From contig NZ_SMLB01000013.1 of NCBI RefSeq assembly GCF_004349105.1, forward strand, positions 1 to 64,000: 64,000 nucleotides of DNA. Reading direction: 5' to 3'. Shown piece after piece: positions 37,883 through 46,734 of this stretch. A program made the position numbers and the translations under genes. The stretch's first letter is position 1, and every line of letters begins with the position of its first letter. This DNA comes from Jiangella aurantiaca. GTDB lineage: Bacteria; Actinomycetota; Actinomycetes; Jiangellales; Jiangellaceae. The notes beneath the pieces were generated by a model, which had not been told where the DNA came from, ran no database searches, and worked only from the letters and a program-made list of their open reading frames with translations.

Positions 37883-38551
37883 GTGACCGCATCTCCGTAT
37901 CCCGGCATCGACCCGGCGACCCGCACCGGCGGCGCACCGTCCGCGCATCGTCCGGCCGTGCTGTTCGGCGGACCCCGGCCGCCGGTCATCGCGCCGCCAG
38001 GCGCCGGCGGCGACCTCGACCACGACGCCGTCCCGGCCGGCTCGGTCACCGTCGTCGACGGCGCCGATCCGGCGGCGATCGCCGACGCGCGCCGGCACGG
38101 GCGCCCCGTCGTCGCGAACCTGGGGCAGCGGCCCGGGCTGGCCGCGGCCGCCGTCGCCGCCGGAGCGGACGGGCTGTGGCTGGAGGCGCCCGGCGTCGCG
38201 GCCGCCGCTCAGGCCCGCGAGGCGGCCGCCCGCATCGCGCCGCTGGTCCGGTCCGCCGTGCCGGACACGCTGGCCGGCTGCCGCGCGGCCATCGACGCCG
38301 TCGACGCCGCCCTGGCCACGCTGCTGGAGCACCGGGTCGCGCTGGCCGGACGGGTACAGCGGCTCAAGCCGGTGGGCGGCCACGCCGGCCGCGACCCGCA
38401 GCGCGAGGCGGCCATCATCGCCGCGATGGCCGAGCGCGCGCCGTCCGTCCCGCCGGAGTCGCTGGCCCGCATCGTCACCGCGATCATCGAGGCCGGCCTG
38501 GACGCGGCCGAGCGGGACAGGTCGGACGAACCGCCCGTCTGGCGGTTGTGA
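37883..38551 (+). CDS. Chorismate mutase with DAHP-synthase-like N-terminal half
   Basis: 222-residue protein. The C-terminal 90 residues look like an AroQ-type chorismate mutase: CRAAIDAVDAALATLLEHR, VALAGRVQRLK, then GRDPQREAAIIAAMAERAP and PPESLARIVTAIIEAGL. The N-terminal 120 residues (RPPVIAPPGAGG, RRHGRPVVANLGQRPGLAA, AGADGLWLEAPG) resemble the last strands of a DAHP-synthase-type barrel but are too short and lack obvious metal-binding His/Glu residues. It may be the relic of a bifunctional DAHP synthase-mutase, or a regulatory domain. GTG start with GGAG upstream. Confidence 0.72.
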   Translation: MTASPYPGIDPATRTGGAPSAHRPAVLFGGPRPPVIAPPGAGGDLDHDAVPAGSVTVVDGADPAAIADARRHGRPVVANLGQRPGLAAAAVAAGADGLWLEAPGVAAAAQAREAAARIAPLVRSAVPDTLAGCRAAIDAVDAALATLLEHRVALAGRVQRLKPVGGHAGRDPQREAAIIAAMAERAPSVPPESLARIVTAIIEAGLDAAERDRSDEPPVWRL

Positions 38552-38673
38552 GCGGAGTCTCCCGGAGCGCCTCGCGCCGGTTGTCGGAGCCGCGGCATAG
38601 GCTGTCTCCAGTCCCCGGCGCGCACCCCCTATGACGCCGGTGGAGTGTCTGCGTGAGGAGGCGTCTGAACGTC

Positions 38674-41600
38674 GTGTCGAGTGCTGCCAGTTCCTCCGGA
38701 TCGTCGAGCTTCGTGCACCTGCACGTGCACACCGAATACTCCATGCTCGACGGCGCCGCCCGTCTCGACGACCTCTTCAGCGAGGCCGCCAAGCAGGGCA
38801 TGCCGGCGCTGGCCACCACCGACCACGGCAACGTGTTCGGCGCCTACGAGTTCTACAAGAAGGCGCAGAAGTACGGCGTCAAGCCCATCATCGGCACCGA
38901 GGCCTACCTGACGCCGCGGACCAGCCGGTTCGACAAGACCCGGGTCCGGTGGGGCGACGGCGGCGGTGACGACGTCTCCGGCAGCGGCGCCTACACGCAC
39001 ATGACCATGTTCGCCGAGAACACCGGCGGCATGCACAACCTCTTCCGGCTCTCGTCGCTGGCCTCCATCGAGGGCTTCTACTTCAAGCCACGCATGGACC
39101 GCGAGCTGCTGCAGCAGTACTCCAGCGGCATCATCGCCACCACCGGCTGCCCCAGCGGCGAGGTGCAGACGTTCCTGCGGCTGGGCAAGTACGACGAGGC
39201 CATCAAGGCCGCGGCCGAGTTCCGCGACATCTTCGGCAAGGACAACTTCTTCCTCGAGCTGATGGACCACGGGCTCGACATCGAGACCCGCATCCGCGAG
39301 GACCTGCTGCGGCTGGGCAAGGACCTGAACCTGCCGCTGCTGGCCACCAACGACCTCCACTACACCCACAAGTCCGACCACGAGGCCCACGCCGTCCTGC
39401 TGTGCGTGCAGTCCGGCTCCACGCTGGCCGACCCCAAGCGGTTCAAGTTCGACGCCGAGGACTTCTACCTCAAGACCGCCGCGGAGATGCGGGAGAGGTG
39501 GGCCGACCTCCCCGAGGCGTGCGACAACACGCTCCTCGTCGCCGAGCGGTGCGAGGTGAAGTTCGTCGAGGAGGCCGGCAAGTACATGCCGCGCTACCCG
39601 GTGCCGCCGGGCGAGGACGAGGTCTCCTGGTTCGTCAAAGAGGTCGAGCGCGGCCTGCACAAGCGGTTCCCGGGCGGCATCACCGACGAGGTCCGGGCTC
39701 GGGCCAACTACGAGACCGAGGTCGTCACCAGCAAGGGCTACGCCGGCTACTACCTCGTCGTCGCCGACTTCATCAACTGGGCCAAGGACAACGGCATCCG
39801 GGTCGGCCCCGGCCGCGGCTCGGGCGCGGGGTCCATCGCGGCGTACGCCATGGGCATCACCGACCTCGACCCCATCCCGCACGGGCTGATCTTCGAGCGG
39901 TTCCTCAACCCCGAGCGCATGTCGATGCCCGACTTCGACATCGACTTCGACGAGCGCCGGCGCGGTGAGGTCATCCGGTACGTCACCGAGAAGTACGGCA
40001 CCGACCACGTCGCGCAGATCGTCACCTACGGCACCATCAAGGCCAAGCAGGCCATCAAGGACGCCAGCCGCGTCCTCGGCAACCCGTTCGCGGTCGGCGA
40101 GCGCATCACCAAGGCGATGCCGCCGGCCGTCATGGGCAAGGACATCCCGCTCTCCGGCATCTTCGACGCCGAGCACAAGCGGTACGCCGAGGCCGGGGAG
40201 TTCCGGTCGCTGTACGAGTCCGACACCGAGGTGCGCCGGGTCGTCGACACCGCGAAGGGCCTCGAGAACCTCAAGCGCCAGTGGGGCGTGCACGCTGCCG
40301 GCGTCATCATGTCGTCGGCACCGCTGCTCGACACCATCCCCATCATGAAGCGCGAGCAGGACGGCGCCATCATCACGCAGTTCGACTACCCGACCTGCGA
40401 GACGCTCGGCCTGGTCAAGATGGACTTCCTGGGCCTGCGCAACCTCACCATCCTCGACGACGCGCTGAAGAACATCGTCCGCAACGGCAAGGATCCCATC
40501 GTCCTGGAAGAGCTGCCGCTGGACGACCGCCTCACGTACGAGCTGCTCGGCCGCGGCGACACCCTGGCGGTGTTCCAGCTCGACGGCGGGCCGCTGCGGT
40601 CGCTGCTGCGGCAGATGAAGCCCGACAACTTCGAGGACATCTCCGCGACCATCGCGCTGTACCGCCCCGGCCCGATGGGCGCGAACAGCCACATCAACTA
40701 CGCGCTGCGCAAGAACGGCCAGCAGCCCATCACGCCGATCCACCCGGAGCTGGCCGAGGCGCTGGAACCGATCCTCGGCACCACCTACGGCCTGATCATC
40801 TACCAGGAGCAGGTGATGGCCATCGCCCAGCACCTGGCCGGGTACACGCTCGGAAAGGCCGACCTGCTCCGGCGGGCCATGGGCAAGAAGAAGCGCGAGG
40901 TCCTCGACGCCGAGTACGTGCCGTTCTCCGACGGTATGAAGGCCAACGGCTTCGGCGACGCCGCCATCAAGACGCTCTGGGACATCCTGGTCCCGTTCTC
41001 CGACTACGCGTTCAACAAGGCGCACAGCGCCGCCTACGGCGTCATCGCGTACTGGACCGCCTATCTCAAGGCGCACTATCCGGCCGAGTACATGGCCGCC
41101 GTGCTGACGTCGGTCCGCGACGACAAGGACAAGACGGCGCTGTACCTGTCCGAGTGCCGCCGCATGGGCATCAAGGTCCTGGCGCCCGACGTCAACGAGT
41201 CCGCCGGCGACTTCACCCCGGTCGGCACCGACATCCGCTTCGGCCTCACCGCCGTCCGCAACGTCGGCGCGAACGTCGTCGACGGCATCGTCGCGGCCCG
41301 GCAGGAGAAGGGCCGGTTCGAGACGTTCCCGGACTTCATGGACAAGGTCCCGGTGCACGTCTGCAACAAGCGCGTTGTCGAGTCGCTGGTGCGGGCCGGC
41401 GCGTTCGACTCCCTCGGCTACGCCCGCCGGGCGCTGGCCGCCGTCGTCGACGACGCCGTCGACACCGTCATCTCGCTCAAGCGCAACGAGGCGATCGGCC
41501 AGTTCGACCTGTTCGGCGGCGCGGGCGACGACGCCGGCGGCGGCTTCGAGGTCGCGGTGCCAGAGCTGTCGGAGTGGGACAAGAAGCAGAAGCTGGCGTT

Positions 41601-42213
41601 CGAGCGCGAGATGCTCGGCCTCTACGTGTCCGACCACCCGCTGCTCGGGCTCGAGCACGTCGTCGCCAACGCCTCAGACAAGCCGATCTCCGCGCTCAGC
41701 GACGAGAGCGAGGTGCCCAACGGCACCACCATCAGCGTCGGCGGGCTCATCACGTCGCTGCAGCGCAAGGTCAGCAAGCGCGGCGACACCTGGGCCATCG
41801 TCACGATCGAGGACCTCGAGGGCTCCATCGAGGCGATGTTCTTCCCAGCCACGTACCAGCTGTACGCGCTGCAACTGGCCGAGGACGAGATCGTCGTGGT
41901 CAAGGGCCGGCTCGACCGCCGCGAGGAGTCGCCGCAGCTGATCGCCGCCGAGCTGAGCCTGCCCGACCTCTCCGACGGCCCGTCCGGTCCGGTCGTGGTC
42001 ACCATGCCGATGACCCGCTGCACGCCGCCGGTGGTCGAGCGGCTCAAGGACGTCCTGGCCACGCATCCCGGCGTCACGCCGGTGCACCTGCGTCTCACCG
42101 GGACCGGCCGCACCACCGTCATGAAGCTCGACGACCGCCTGCGGGTCACCCCGTCGACGGCACTCATGGGCGACCTCAAGCAGCTGCTGGGGCCGACGTG
42201 TCTGGCGTCGTAG
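38674..42213 (+). CDS. dnaE: DNA polymerase III alpha subunit DnaE1
   Basis: 1179-residue replicative polymerase. The N-terminal PHP domain carries HLHVHTEYSMLDG and TTDHGN, so the proofreading metal site looks intact, as in actinobacterial DnaE1. The palm has GPGRGSGAGSIAAYAMGI and PDFDIDFDERRRGEVI with catalytic Asp residues. A helix-hairpin-helix, an OB-fold (GGLITSLQRKVSKRGDTWAIV) and a C-terminal tail follow. GTG 38674 has AGGAGG 12 bases upstream; GTG 38653, seven codons earlier, is possible. The stop shares a base with the next start. Confidence 0.98.
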   Translation: MSSAASSSGSSSFVHLHVHTEYSMLDGAARLDDLFSEAAKQGMPALATTDHGNVFGAYEFYKKAQKYGVKPIIGTEAYLTPRTSRFDKTRVRWGDGGGDDVSGSGAYTHMTMFAENTGGMHNLFRLSSLASIEGFYFKPRMDRELLQQYSSGIIATTGCPSGEVQTFLRLGKYDEAIKAAAEFRDIFGKDNFFLELMDHGLDIETRIREDLLRLGKDLNLPLLATNDLHYTHKSDHEAHAVLLCVQSGSTLADPKRFKFDAEDFYLKTAAEMRERWADLPEACDNTLLVAERCEVKFVEEAGKYMPRYPVPPGEDEVSWFVKEVERGLHKRFPGGITDEVRARANYETEVVTSKGYAGYYLVVADFINWAKDNGIRVGPGRGSGAGSIAAYAMGITDLDPIPHGLIFERFLNPERMSMPDFDIDFDERRRGEVIRYVTEKYGTDHVAQIVTYGTIKAKQAIKDASRVLGNPFAVGERITKAMPPAVMGKDIPLSGIFDAEHKRYAEAGEFRSLYESDTEVRRVVDTAKGLENLKRQWGVHAAGVIMSSAPLLDTIPIMKREQDGAIITQFDYPTCETLGLVKMDFLGLRNLTILDDALKNIVRNGKDPIVLEELPLDDRLTYELLGRGDTLAVFQLDGGPLRSLLRQMKPDNFEDISATIALYRPGPMGANSHINYALRKNGQQPITPIHPELAEALEPILGTTYGLIIYQEQVMAIAQHLAGYTLGKADLLRRAMGKKKREVLDAEYVPFSDGMKANGFGDAAIKTLWDILVPFSDYAFNKAHSAAYGVIAYWTAYLKAHYPAEYMAAVLTSVRDDKDKTALYLSECRRMGIKVLAPDVNESAGDFTPVGTDIRFGLTAVRNVGANVVDGIVAARQEKGRFETFPDFMDKVPVHVCNKRVVESLVRAGAFDSLGYARRALAAVVDDAVDTVISLKRNEAIGQFDLFGGAGDDAGGGFEVAVPELSEWDKKQKLAFEREMLGLYVSDHPLLGLEHVVANASDKPISALSDESEVPNGTTISVGGLITSLQRKVSKRGDTWAIVTIEDLEGSIEAMFFPATYQLYALQLAEDEIVVVKGRLDRREESPQLIAAELSLPDLSDGPSGPVVVTMPMTRCTPPVVERLKDVLATHPGVTPVHLRLTGTGRTTVMKLDDRLRVTPSTALMGDLKQLLGPTCLAS

Positions 42214-42734
42214 TGACCCGGGCCGAACGGCTGGGGCACAACGCGCCGAGCGCCGCCCGCGTCGTCACCCACATCGCCGTCGCGTCCGTCGTCGCCGGCG
42301 TCCTCATGGGCGTGCTCTGGTGGCTGCTGGCGCCCGACGTGCACGCCGTGGTGGTCGACGGCGGCTTGGGTTACGACTCGAGCCAGGCCCAGCACCTGTT
42401 CAGCCGCGACGCCGTGTTCACTCTGCTCGGCGGCGGCTTCGGGCTGGTGCTCTCGGTCGTCTTCACCGTCTGGCGCCGGCGCACCCCGGTGGCCGTCCTG
42501 GTGTCATTGGCCGCCATGGGTGTCGTCGGGTCCCTGATCGCCCGGTTCGTGGGGGAGTTCCTGGGACCCGACGACGACGTGTCCGGCCTCGCCGACGGCG
42601 TCGAGCGGCTGTTCCCGCTGCAGCTGGGCTCCGATGCGGCGCTGCTGGTGTGGTCCATGGTGGCCGTGGTGGTGGCCGCGGTCGTCGCGCTGTTCCGCGA
42701 GGACCGCACCCCGTGGGCGCCGCCCGGCGTCTAG
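42213..42734 (+). CDS. Four-helix membrane protein (DUF2567-like), function unknown
   Basis: 173-residue membrane protein with four hydrophobic segments: VTHIAVASVVAGVLMGVLWWLL, VFTLLGGGFGLVLSVVF, TPVAVLVSLAAMGVVGSLIA and AALLVWSMVAVVVAAVVAL. The WWLLAPDVHAVV motif and an acidic stretch before helix 2 recall DUF2567 proteins of actinobacteria. GTG 42213 overlaps the dnaE stop by one base; GTG 42198 lies five codons upstream. Its position after dnaE suggests co-transcription. No function can be given. Confidence 0.75.
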   Translation: MTRAERLGHNAPSAARVVTHIAVASVVAGVLMGVLWWLLAPDVHAVVVDGGLGYDSSQAQHLFSRDAVFTLLGGGFGLVLSVVFTVWRRRTPVAVLVSLAAMGVVGSLIARFVGEFLGPDDDVSGLADGVERLFPLQLGSDAALLVWSMVAVVVAAVVALFREDRTPWAPPGV

Positions 42735-43228
42735 CTCGTGCGGCCGATGGTGGCGGTCTTGGCCCCCGTCAGTCTGATGAGGTCGGCCGGGGTGATCTCG
42801 ACGTCGAGGCCCCGGCGGCCGGCCGAGACGAACACCGTCGGGTAGCCGTAGGCCGACTCGTCGACGATGGTGGGCAGCCGGCGCCGCTGCCCGAACGGAC
42901 TGATCCCCCCGACCACATAGCCGGTGGCCCGCTCCGCCTGCGACGTGGCGGCCATGACCGCCCGCTTGCCGGAGGCGGCACGAGCCAGCGACTTGAGGTC
43001 CAACGACCCCGACACCGGCACCACGGCGACGACGAGCTCGTCGTCGACCTCGGCCAGGAGGGTCTTGAAGACGCGCGTCGGCACGACACCGAGGGCGCGA
43101 GCCGCCTCCAGGCCGAACGACGGCGCGGAGGAGTCGTGGTGGTACGGGTGCACGGTGAACGGCACTCCCGCTCGCTCCAGCACCAGCGTGGCCGGTGTAC
43201 CTGTGCGCTGGCGTGTTGTTGTCCCCAT
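42731..43228 (-). CDS. ybaK: Cys-tRNA(Pro) deacylase YbaK
   Basis: 165-residue YbaK/EbsC family protein, which hydrolyses mischarged Cys-tRNA(Pro) in trans. The sequence has LERAGVPFTVHPYHHD, RVFKTLLAEVDDELVVAVVPV with the conserved Lys, SGKRAVMAA and GYVVGGISPFGQRRRLP, and the C-terminal ITPADLIRLTGA. It is convergent with the preceding membrane protein gene (4-base overlap at the ends). Confidence 0.95.
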   Translation of the reverse strand: MGTTTRQRTGTPATLVLERAGVPFTVHPYHHDSSAPSFGLEAARALGVVPTRVFKTLLAEVDDELVVAVVPVSGSLDLKSLARAASGKRAVMAATSQAERATGYVVGGISPFGQRRRLPTIVDESAYGYPTVFVSAGRRGLDVEITPADLIRLTGAKTATIGRTS

Positions 43229-43338
43229 TAGGGCAATCTAGACCCAACCGGTGGCATTCGTCATCGCACGCGCCGATGATCGACAGCGAGCCATGACACC
43301 TCGAGGTGGCAGCCCGCTGCCGGTCACCTGCGGTGTGA

Positions 43339-46300
43339 TCAGCCGTAGACCTGGACCTCCGCCAGCGAGAGTGCGTCGTTCCCCGCGAGCTGAACGCGCA
43401 CGTACCGGCCGCTGCGGCCCACGTCCACCAGCGACGGCGTTCCGCCCTGGCCGGCGTGGTGGTACGACCACACGCCCGGTTGCGCCAGCACCTCACTGAG
43501 CGAGCCGGAGACGAACGGCGTGTCCGAGACGAGCACGTAGAAGTTCGTCAGCCGGTCGGAGCAGCAGTCGGTCCGGTTCCACACCGCGACCTCGGACAGC
43601 TCCTCGACGGCGCCGAGGTCGACCTGCCACCACGGCGCGTCCTGGAAGTTGGTGTGGGTGACCGATCCGCCACCCCAGTTGCCGCTGGTGTTCCCGTCGA
43701 CGGCTCGGGCGGGCACACCGCCGAAGCCCGTCGAGGACTGGGTGGCCGTCTTCCCACGTGCCAGGTTCGGCCGGAGCACCTGCACGCCGAGCCGTACCGG
43801 GATCGCCCAGTCGTCGGAGACCACGTGCGCGGTGAACTGGTACGCGCCGTCCGGGGTGCCTTCGGGAATGGTCAGCGCGAACTCCGCCGTCCGGGACGTG
43901 CCCGCCGTGACGGGAGCCAGCCGGACCGTCGAGGGCGTCACCGGCCAGCCGTCGGGCGCCTCCAGCCGGACTCGGGTGGTCGGGATCGCCCGCCTGTCGG
44001 CGGGGGCGAGCGACACCGTCACCGGGATGGTACTGCCCGGCCGCTGGGTCTCGGCGGACACCTCCGCCCCGACCCGCGTCTGAGGGACGATCCGGTAGGT
44101 ACCACCTGCCTCCGTGTCGAGCGTGAGCCGGTCGCCGTCGACGGTGACCGGTACGACGTGACCGTCGGCGTCGTAGGCGCGCATAGGGCCGTGGAAGGCG
44201 GCGTTGCGCAGCACGGCGGTGCCGCCCTCGTCCGACGTCAGCCGGATCTCGGTAGGCAGGCCGGCTGCCCAGTCGACGCCGACGGTGTACGCGCCGCGGG
44301 CCCGCAGACCGTCGAGGCTGCCGGTGTGCCACGCCGACGGCAGCGCCGGCAGCACGTCGATGGTGCCGGTGTGGCTCTGCAGCAGCATCTCCGCGACGCC
44401 GGCGGTGCCGCCGAAGTTGCCGTCGATCTGGAACGGGGGATGAGTGTCCCAGAGGTTCGGCAACGTGGAGCTGGACAGCTGTTCACGCAGCATCAGGTGG
44501 GCGTGGTCGCCGTCGAGCAGCCGGGCCCAGAAGTTGACCTTCCAGGCCTTGCTCCAGCCGGTGCCGCCGTCGCCGCGCGCCTCCAGCGAGATCCGCGCCG
44601 CCTCGGTCAGCTCCGGCTCGGTGCGCGGCGAGATCTGCGCGCCGGGGTGCAAGGCGTAGAGGTGCGAGACGTGCCGGTGGTCGTTCTCAGGATCGTCGAT
44701 GTCGATCTTCCACTCCTGCAGCTGGCCCCATTCGCCCATTCGCAGGCCCGGGTCGAGCCGGTCCAGCGTCTGCCGCAGCTGTGCTCGGTAGTCGGCGTCG
44801 ACGCCCAGCTCCTCGGACGCTGCGACGGTGTTCGTGAGCAGGTCCCAGACGATCTGCTGCGACATCGATGCACCGGCCGTGTACGGGCCCTGCTCGGGCG
44901 AGAAGCTGGGGGAGACGACGAGCGTTCCGTCGCGCGGGTCCTCGACCAGGAAGTCCAGCCAGAACTCGGTGGCCTCGCGCATGATCGGATATGCGGTCTC
45001 GGCCAAGAACTGCTCGTCCTGCGTGAACAGCCAGTGCTCCCACAGGTGGCGGGCGAGCCAGCCGTTGGACTCCGGGAACCAGAACGCCGTCGGCCAGTCG
45101 TGCACGCCGGTGTAGCCGAACGGCGTCGTCTCGTTCTGCACCACCCAGCCGTCGGCGCCGAACATCTGCTCGGCGCTGACCCGGCCCGGCGGCCGCAGCG
45201 AGTCGATGTACTCGAACAGCGGCACCGTCGTCTCGGAGAGGTTGGTGACCTCGGCCGGCCAATAATTCATCTGCAGGTTGATGTTGACGTGGTAGTCCGC
45301 GCCCCACGGGTTCGACGTGCCCTCGGCCCAGACGCCCTGCAGGTTGGCCGGCAGCGACCCGGCCCGCGACGATGAGATCAGCAGGTAGCGGCCGTACTGC
45401 GCGTAGAGCACCTCGAGGTACCGCGCGTGCTCCGGCGGCAGCGTGCCGGCGGCGTACCGGCTGCGCAGGTCGTCGGTGGCCAGCGCGGGCGCCTGCTGCC
45501 CGAGGTCGAGCGTGAACCGGTCGAACAGCTCGGTGTAGTCGGCCACATGGTCCGCGCGCAGCTCGTCGTACGGCTTCGCGGCGGCGGCGTCGACGGTGGC
45601 CGTGACGCGCTCGTGCGGGTCGTCGCCGCGGTACGTGGGGTAGACGTCGTCGTAGTTCGTGCCGGCGCCCAGCACGATCGTGACGGAGTCCGCGTCGCTC
45701 ACCTGGACGGCGCTCGCCGTGCCGCCGACGCTGCCGCCGTCGGCGATCACCTGCAGCTGCGACTCGAACCGCATCTGGTTGTCGTTGAGGTTGCCGGCGA
45801 CGGTGAGCCGGCCGCCGTCGCGGGTGACCTGCGTATTGCTGCGGCCGCTCGGGACGGTCTGCGAGACGCCGACGTCGATCGCGCCCGGCTGGTCCGCTGT
45901 CAGCCTGGTGACCAGGACGCCGTCGGGGTAGCTGGCGAAGTACTCGCGCGTGTAGGTGACGCCGGCGCGCTGGTAGCTGACCGAGGCGGTGCCGTCGCCG
46001 AGGTCGAGGTCGCGCCGGTAGCCGCTGACGCCGTCGGCCGCGCCGAAGTCCAGGCGCAGCTCGCCGAAGGTCGTGTACGAGCCGAAGTCGTCGCGGCCCT
46101 GGCCGAGCAGCCGGGTGATCACCTCGGGGGTCACCTGCACCTGCTCGTCGATGAGGCTGCGCGCGTCGGCGAGGGCGGTTGGCCGCGGCGAGGTCCAGTT
46201 GCCGCCGGTGTACTGCCGGCCGGGCGCGGGGCCGCCGGACCACAGGGTCTTCTCGTTGAACTGGATGCGCTCGGTGCCGATCTGGCCGAAGACCACCCCG

Positions 46301-46509
46301 CCCAAGTGGCCGTTGCCGATCGGGAGCCCCTGGCTTTCCCAGCTCGTGGTGGGCTCGTCGTACCACAGGACGAGGTCGGAGCTCTCCGAGCTCACGGGTG
46401 TGCGCTCCGGGCTGGTCGTGGACGCAGTGCCGATCGCCATCGAGGATGTCGTGGCCATGGCGGTGGCGATGGCGGTGAGGGTGAGGCCGGCCTGTCTCCG
46501 TCGACTCAT
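43339..46509 (-). CDS. Secreted GH95 alpha-L-fucosidase with fucolectin (CBM47-like) domain
   Basis: 1056-residue secreted glycosidase. The signal peptide begins MSRRRQAGLTLTAIATAMA. The GH95 catalytic region spans about 45-780 (LPIGNGHLGGVVFG, RIQFNEKTLWSGGP, WPAEVTNLSETTVPL, QIDGNFGGTAGVAEML). A NEW3-like beta domain follows (about 815-920). The C-terminal 140 residues form an eel-fucolectin-type domain: NLARGKTATQSST and NRTDCCSDRL, where Arg979, the vicinal Cys982-Cys983 and Arg986 have the spacing of the fucose-binding site. ATG 46509 has GGGAG upstream. It probably binds and cleaves fucosylated glycans. Confidence 0.93.
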   Translation of the reverse strand: MSRRRQAGLTLTAIATAMATTSSMAIGTASTTSPERTPVSSESSDLVLWYDEPTTSWESQGLPIGNGHLGGVVFGQIGTERIQFNEKTLWSGGPAPGRQYTGGNWTSPRPTALADARSLIDEQVQVTPEVITRLLGQGRDDFGSYTTFGELRLDFGAADGVSGYRRDLDLGDGTASVSYQRAGVTYTREYFASYPDGVLVTRLTADQPGAIDVGVSQTVPSGRSNTQVTRDGGRLTVAGNLNDNQMRFESQLQVIADGGSVGGTASAVQVSDADSVTIVLGAGTNYDDVYPTYRGDDPHERVTATVDAAAAKPYDELRADHVADYTELFDRFTLDLGQQAPALATDDLRSRYAAGTLPPEHARYLEVLYAQYGRYLLISSSRAGSLPANLQGVWAEGTSNPWGADYHVNINLQMNYWPAEVTNLSETTVPLFEYIDSLRPPGRVSAEQMFGADGWVVQNETTPFGYTGVHDWPTAFWFPESNGWLARHLWEHWLFTQDEQFLAETAYPIMREATEFWLDFLVEDPRDGTLVVSPSFSPEQGPYTAGASMSQQIVWDLLTNTVAASEELGVDADYRAQLRQTLDRLDPGLRMGEWGQLQEWKIDIDDPENDHRHVSHLYALHPGAQISPRTEPELTEAARISLEARGDGGTGWSKAWKVNFWARLLDGDHAHLMLREQLSSSTLPNLWDTHPPFQIDGNFGGTAGVAEMLLQSHTGTIDVLPALPSAWHTGSLDGLRARGAYTVGVDWAAGLPTEIRLTSDEGGTAVLRNAAFHGPMRAYDADGHVVPVTVDGDRLTLDTEAGGTYRIVPQTRVGAEVSAETQRPGSTIPVTVSLAPADRRAIPTTRVRLEAPDGWPVTPSTVRLAPVTAGTSRTAEFALTIPEGTPDGAYQFTAHVVSDDWAIPVRLGVQVLRPNLARGKTATQSSTGFGGVPARAVDGNTSGNWGGGSVTHTNFQDAPWWQVDLGAVEELSEVAVWNRTDCCSDRLTNFYVLVSDTPFVSGSLSEVLAQPGVWSYHHAGQGGTPSLVDVGRSGRYVRVQLAGNDALSLAEVQVYG

Positions 46510-46529
46510 GCTGGCTCCCAGCTCGGGAA

Positions 46530-46578
46530 GATACATCGGATGTATCGGGAGGATAGGGCCGGAGAGGGTCCTGATCAA
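46530..46578 (-). promoter_or_regulatory. GH95 promoter with 17-bp operator palindrome
   Basis: Reading on the minus strand, TTGATC (46578-46573) and TATCCT (46555-46550) are 17 bases apart, which puts the start of transcription near 46543. That point lies inside a perfect palindrome GATACATC-C-GATGTATC (46546-46530, plus-strand centre G). A repressor bound there would block the promoter. The half ATCGGATnnATC is shared with the operator of the divergent ABC operon. Confidence 0.72.
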
Positions 46579-46631
46579 GATGCGAGTGTGAGGGGAACCG
46601 ATCCCGGCGGATCTCGGTGCGGTTACATCCA

Positions 46632-46674
46632 TTGACATGCCTTGTTGCATCGCTACGATCGGATTCATCCGATC
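46632..46674 (+). promoter_or_regulatory. ABC operon promoter with 18-bp operator palindrome
   Basis: TTGACA (46632-46637) and TACGAT (46654-46659) are separated by 16 bases. A perfect dyad GATCGGAT-TC-ATCCGATC (46657-46674) overlaps the end of the -10 and the start site. It shares ATCGGAT..ATC with the palindrome in front of the divergent GH95 gene, so one regulator may bind both. Confidence 0.7.
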
Positions 46675-46734
46675 TCTGGTCCGGCGGCTCATGACATTCC
46701 GGCCGGTCAGCCGACACATCGCACCGGGAGTGCC

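Noticed and set aside
38629-41658. A 1009-codon open frame antisense to dnaE
   Set aside because: Composition is typical of a shadow frame (Val/Asp/Leu-rich, repetitive), and dnaE is certain on the other strand.
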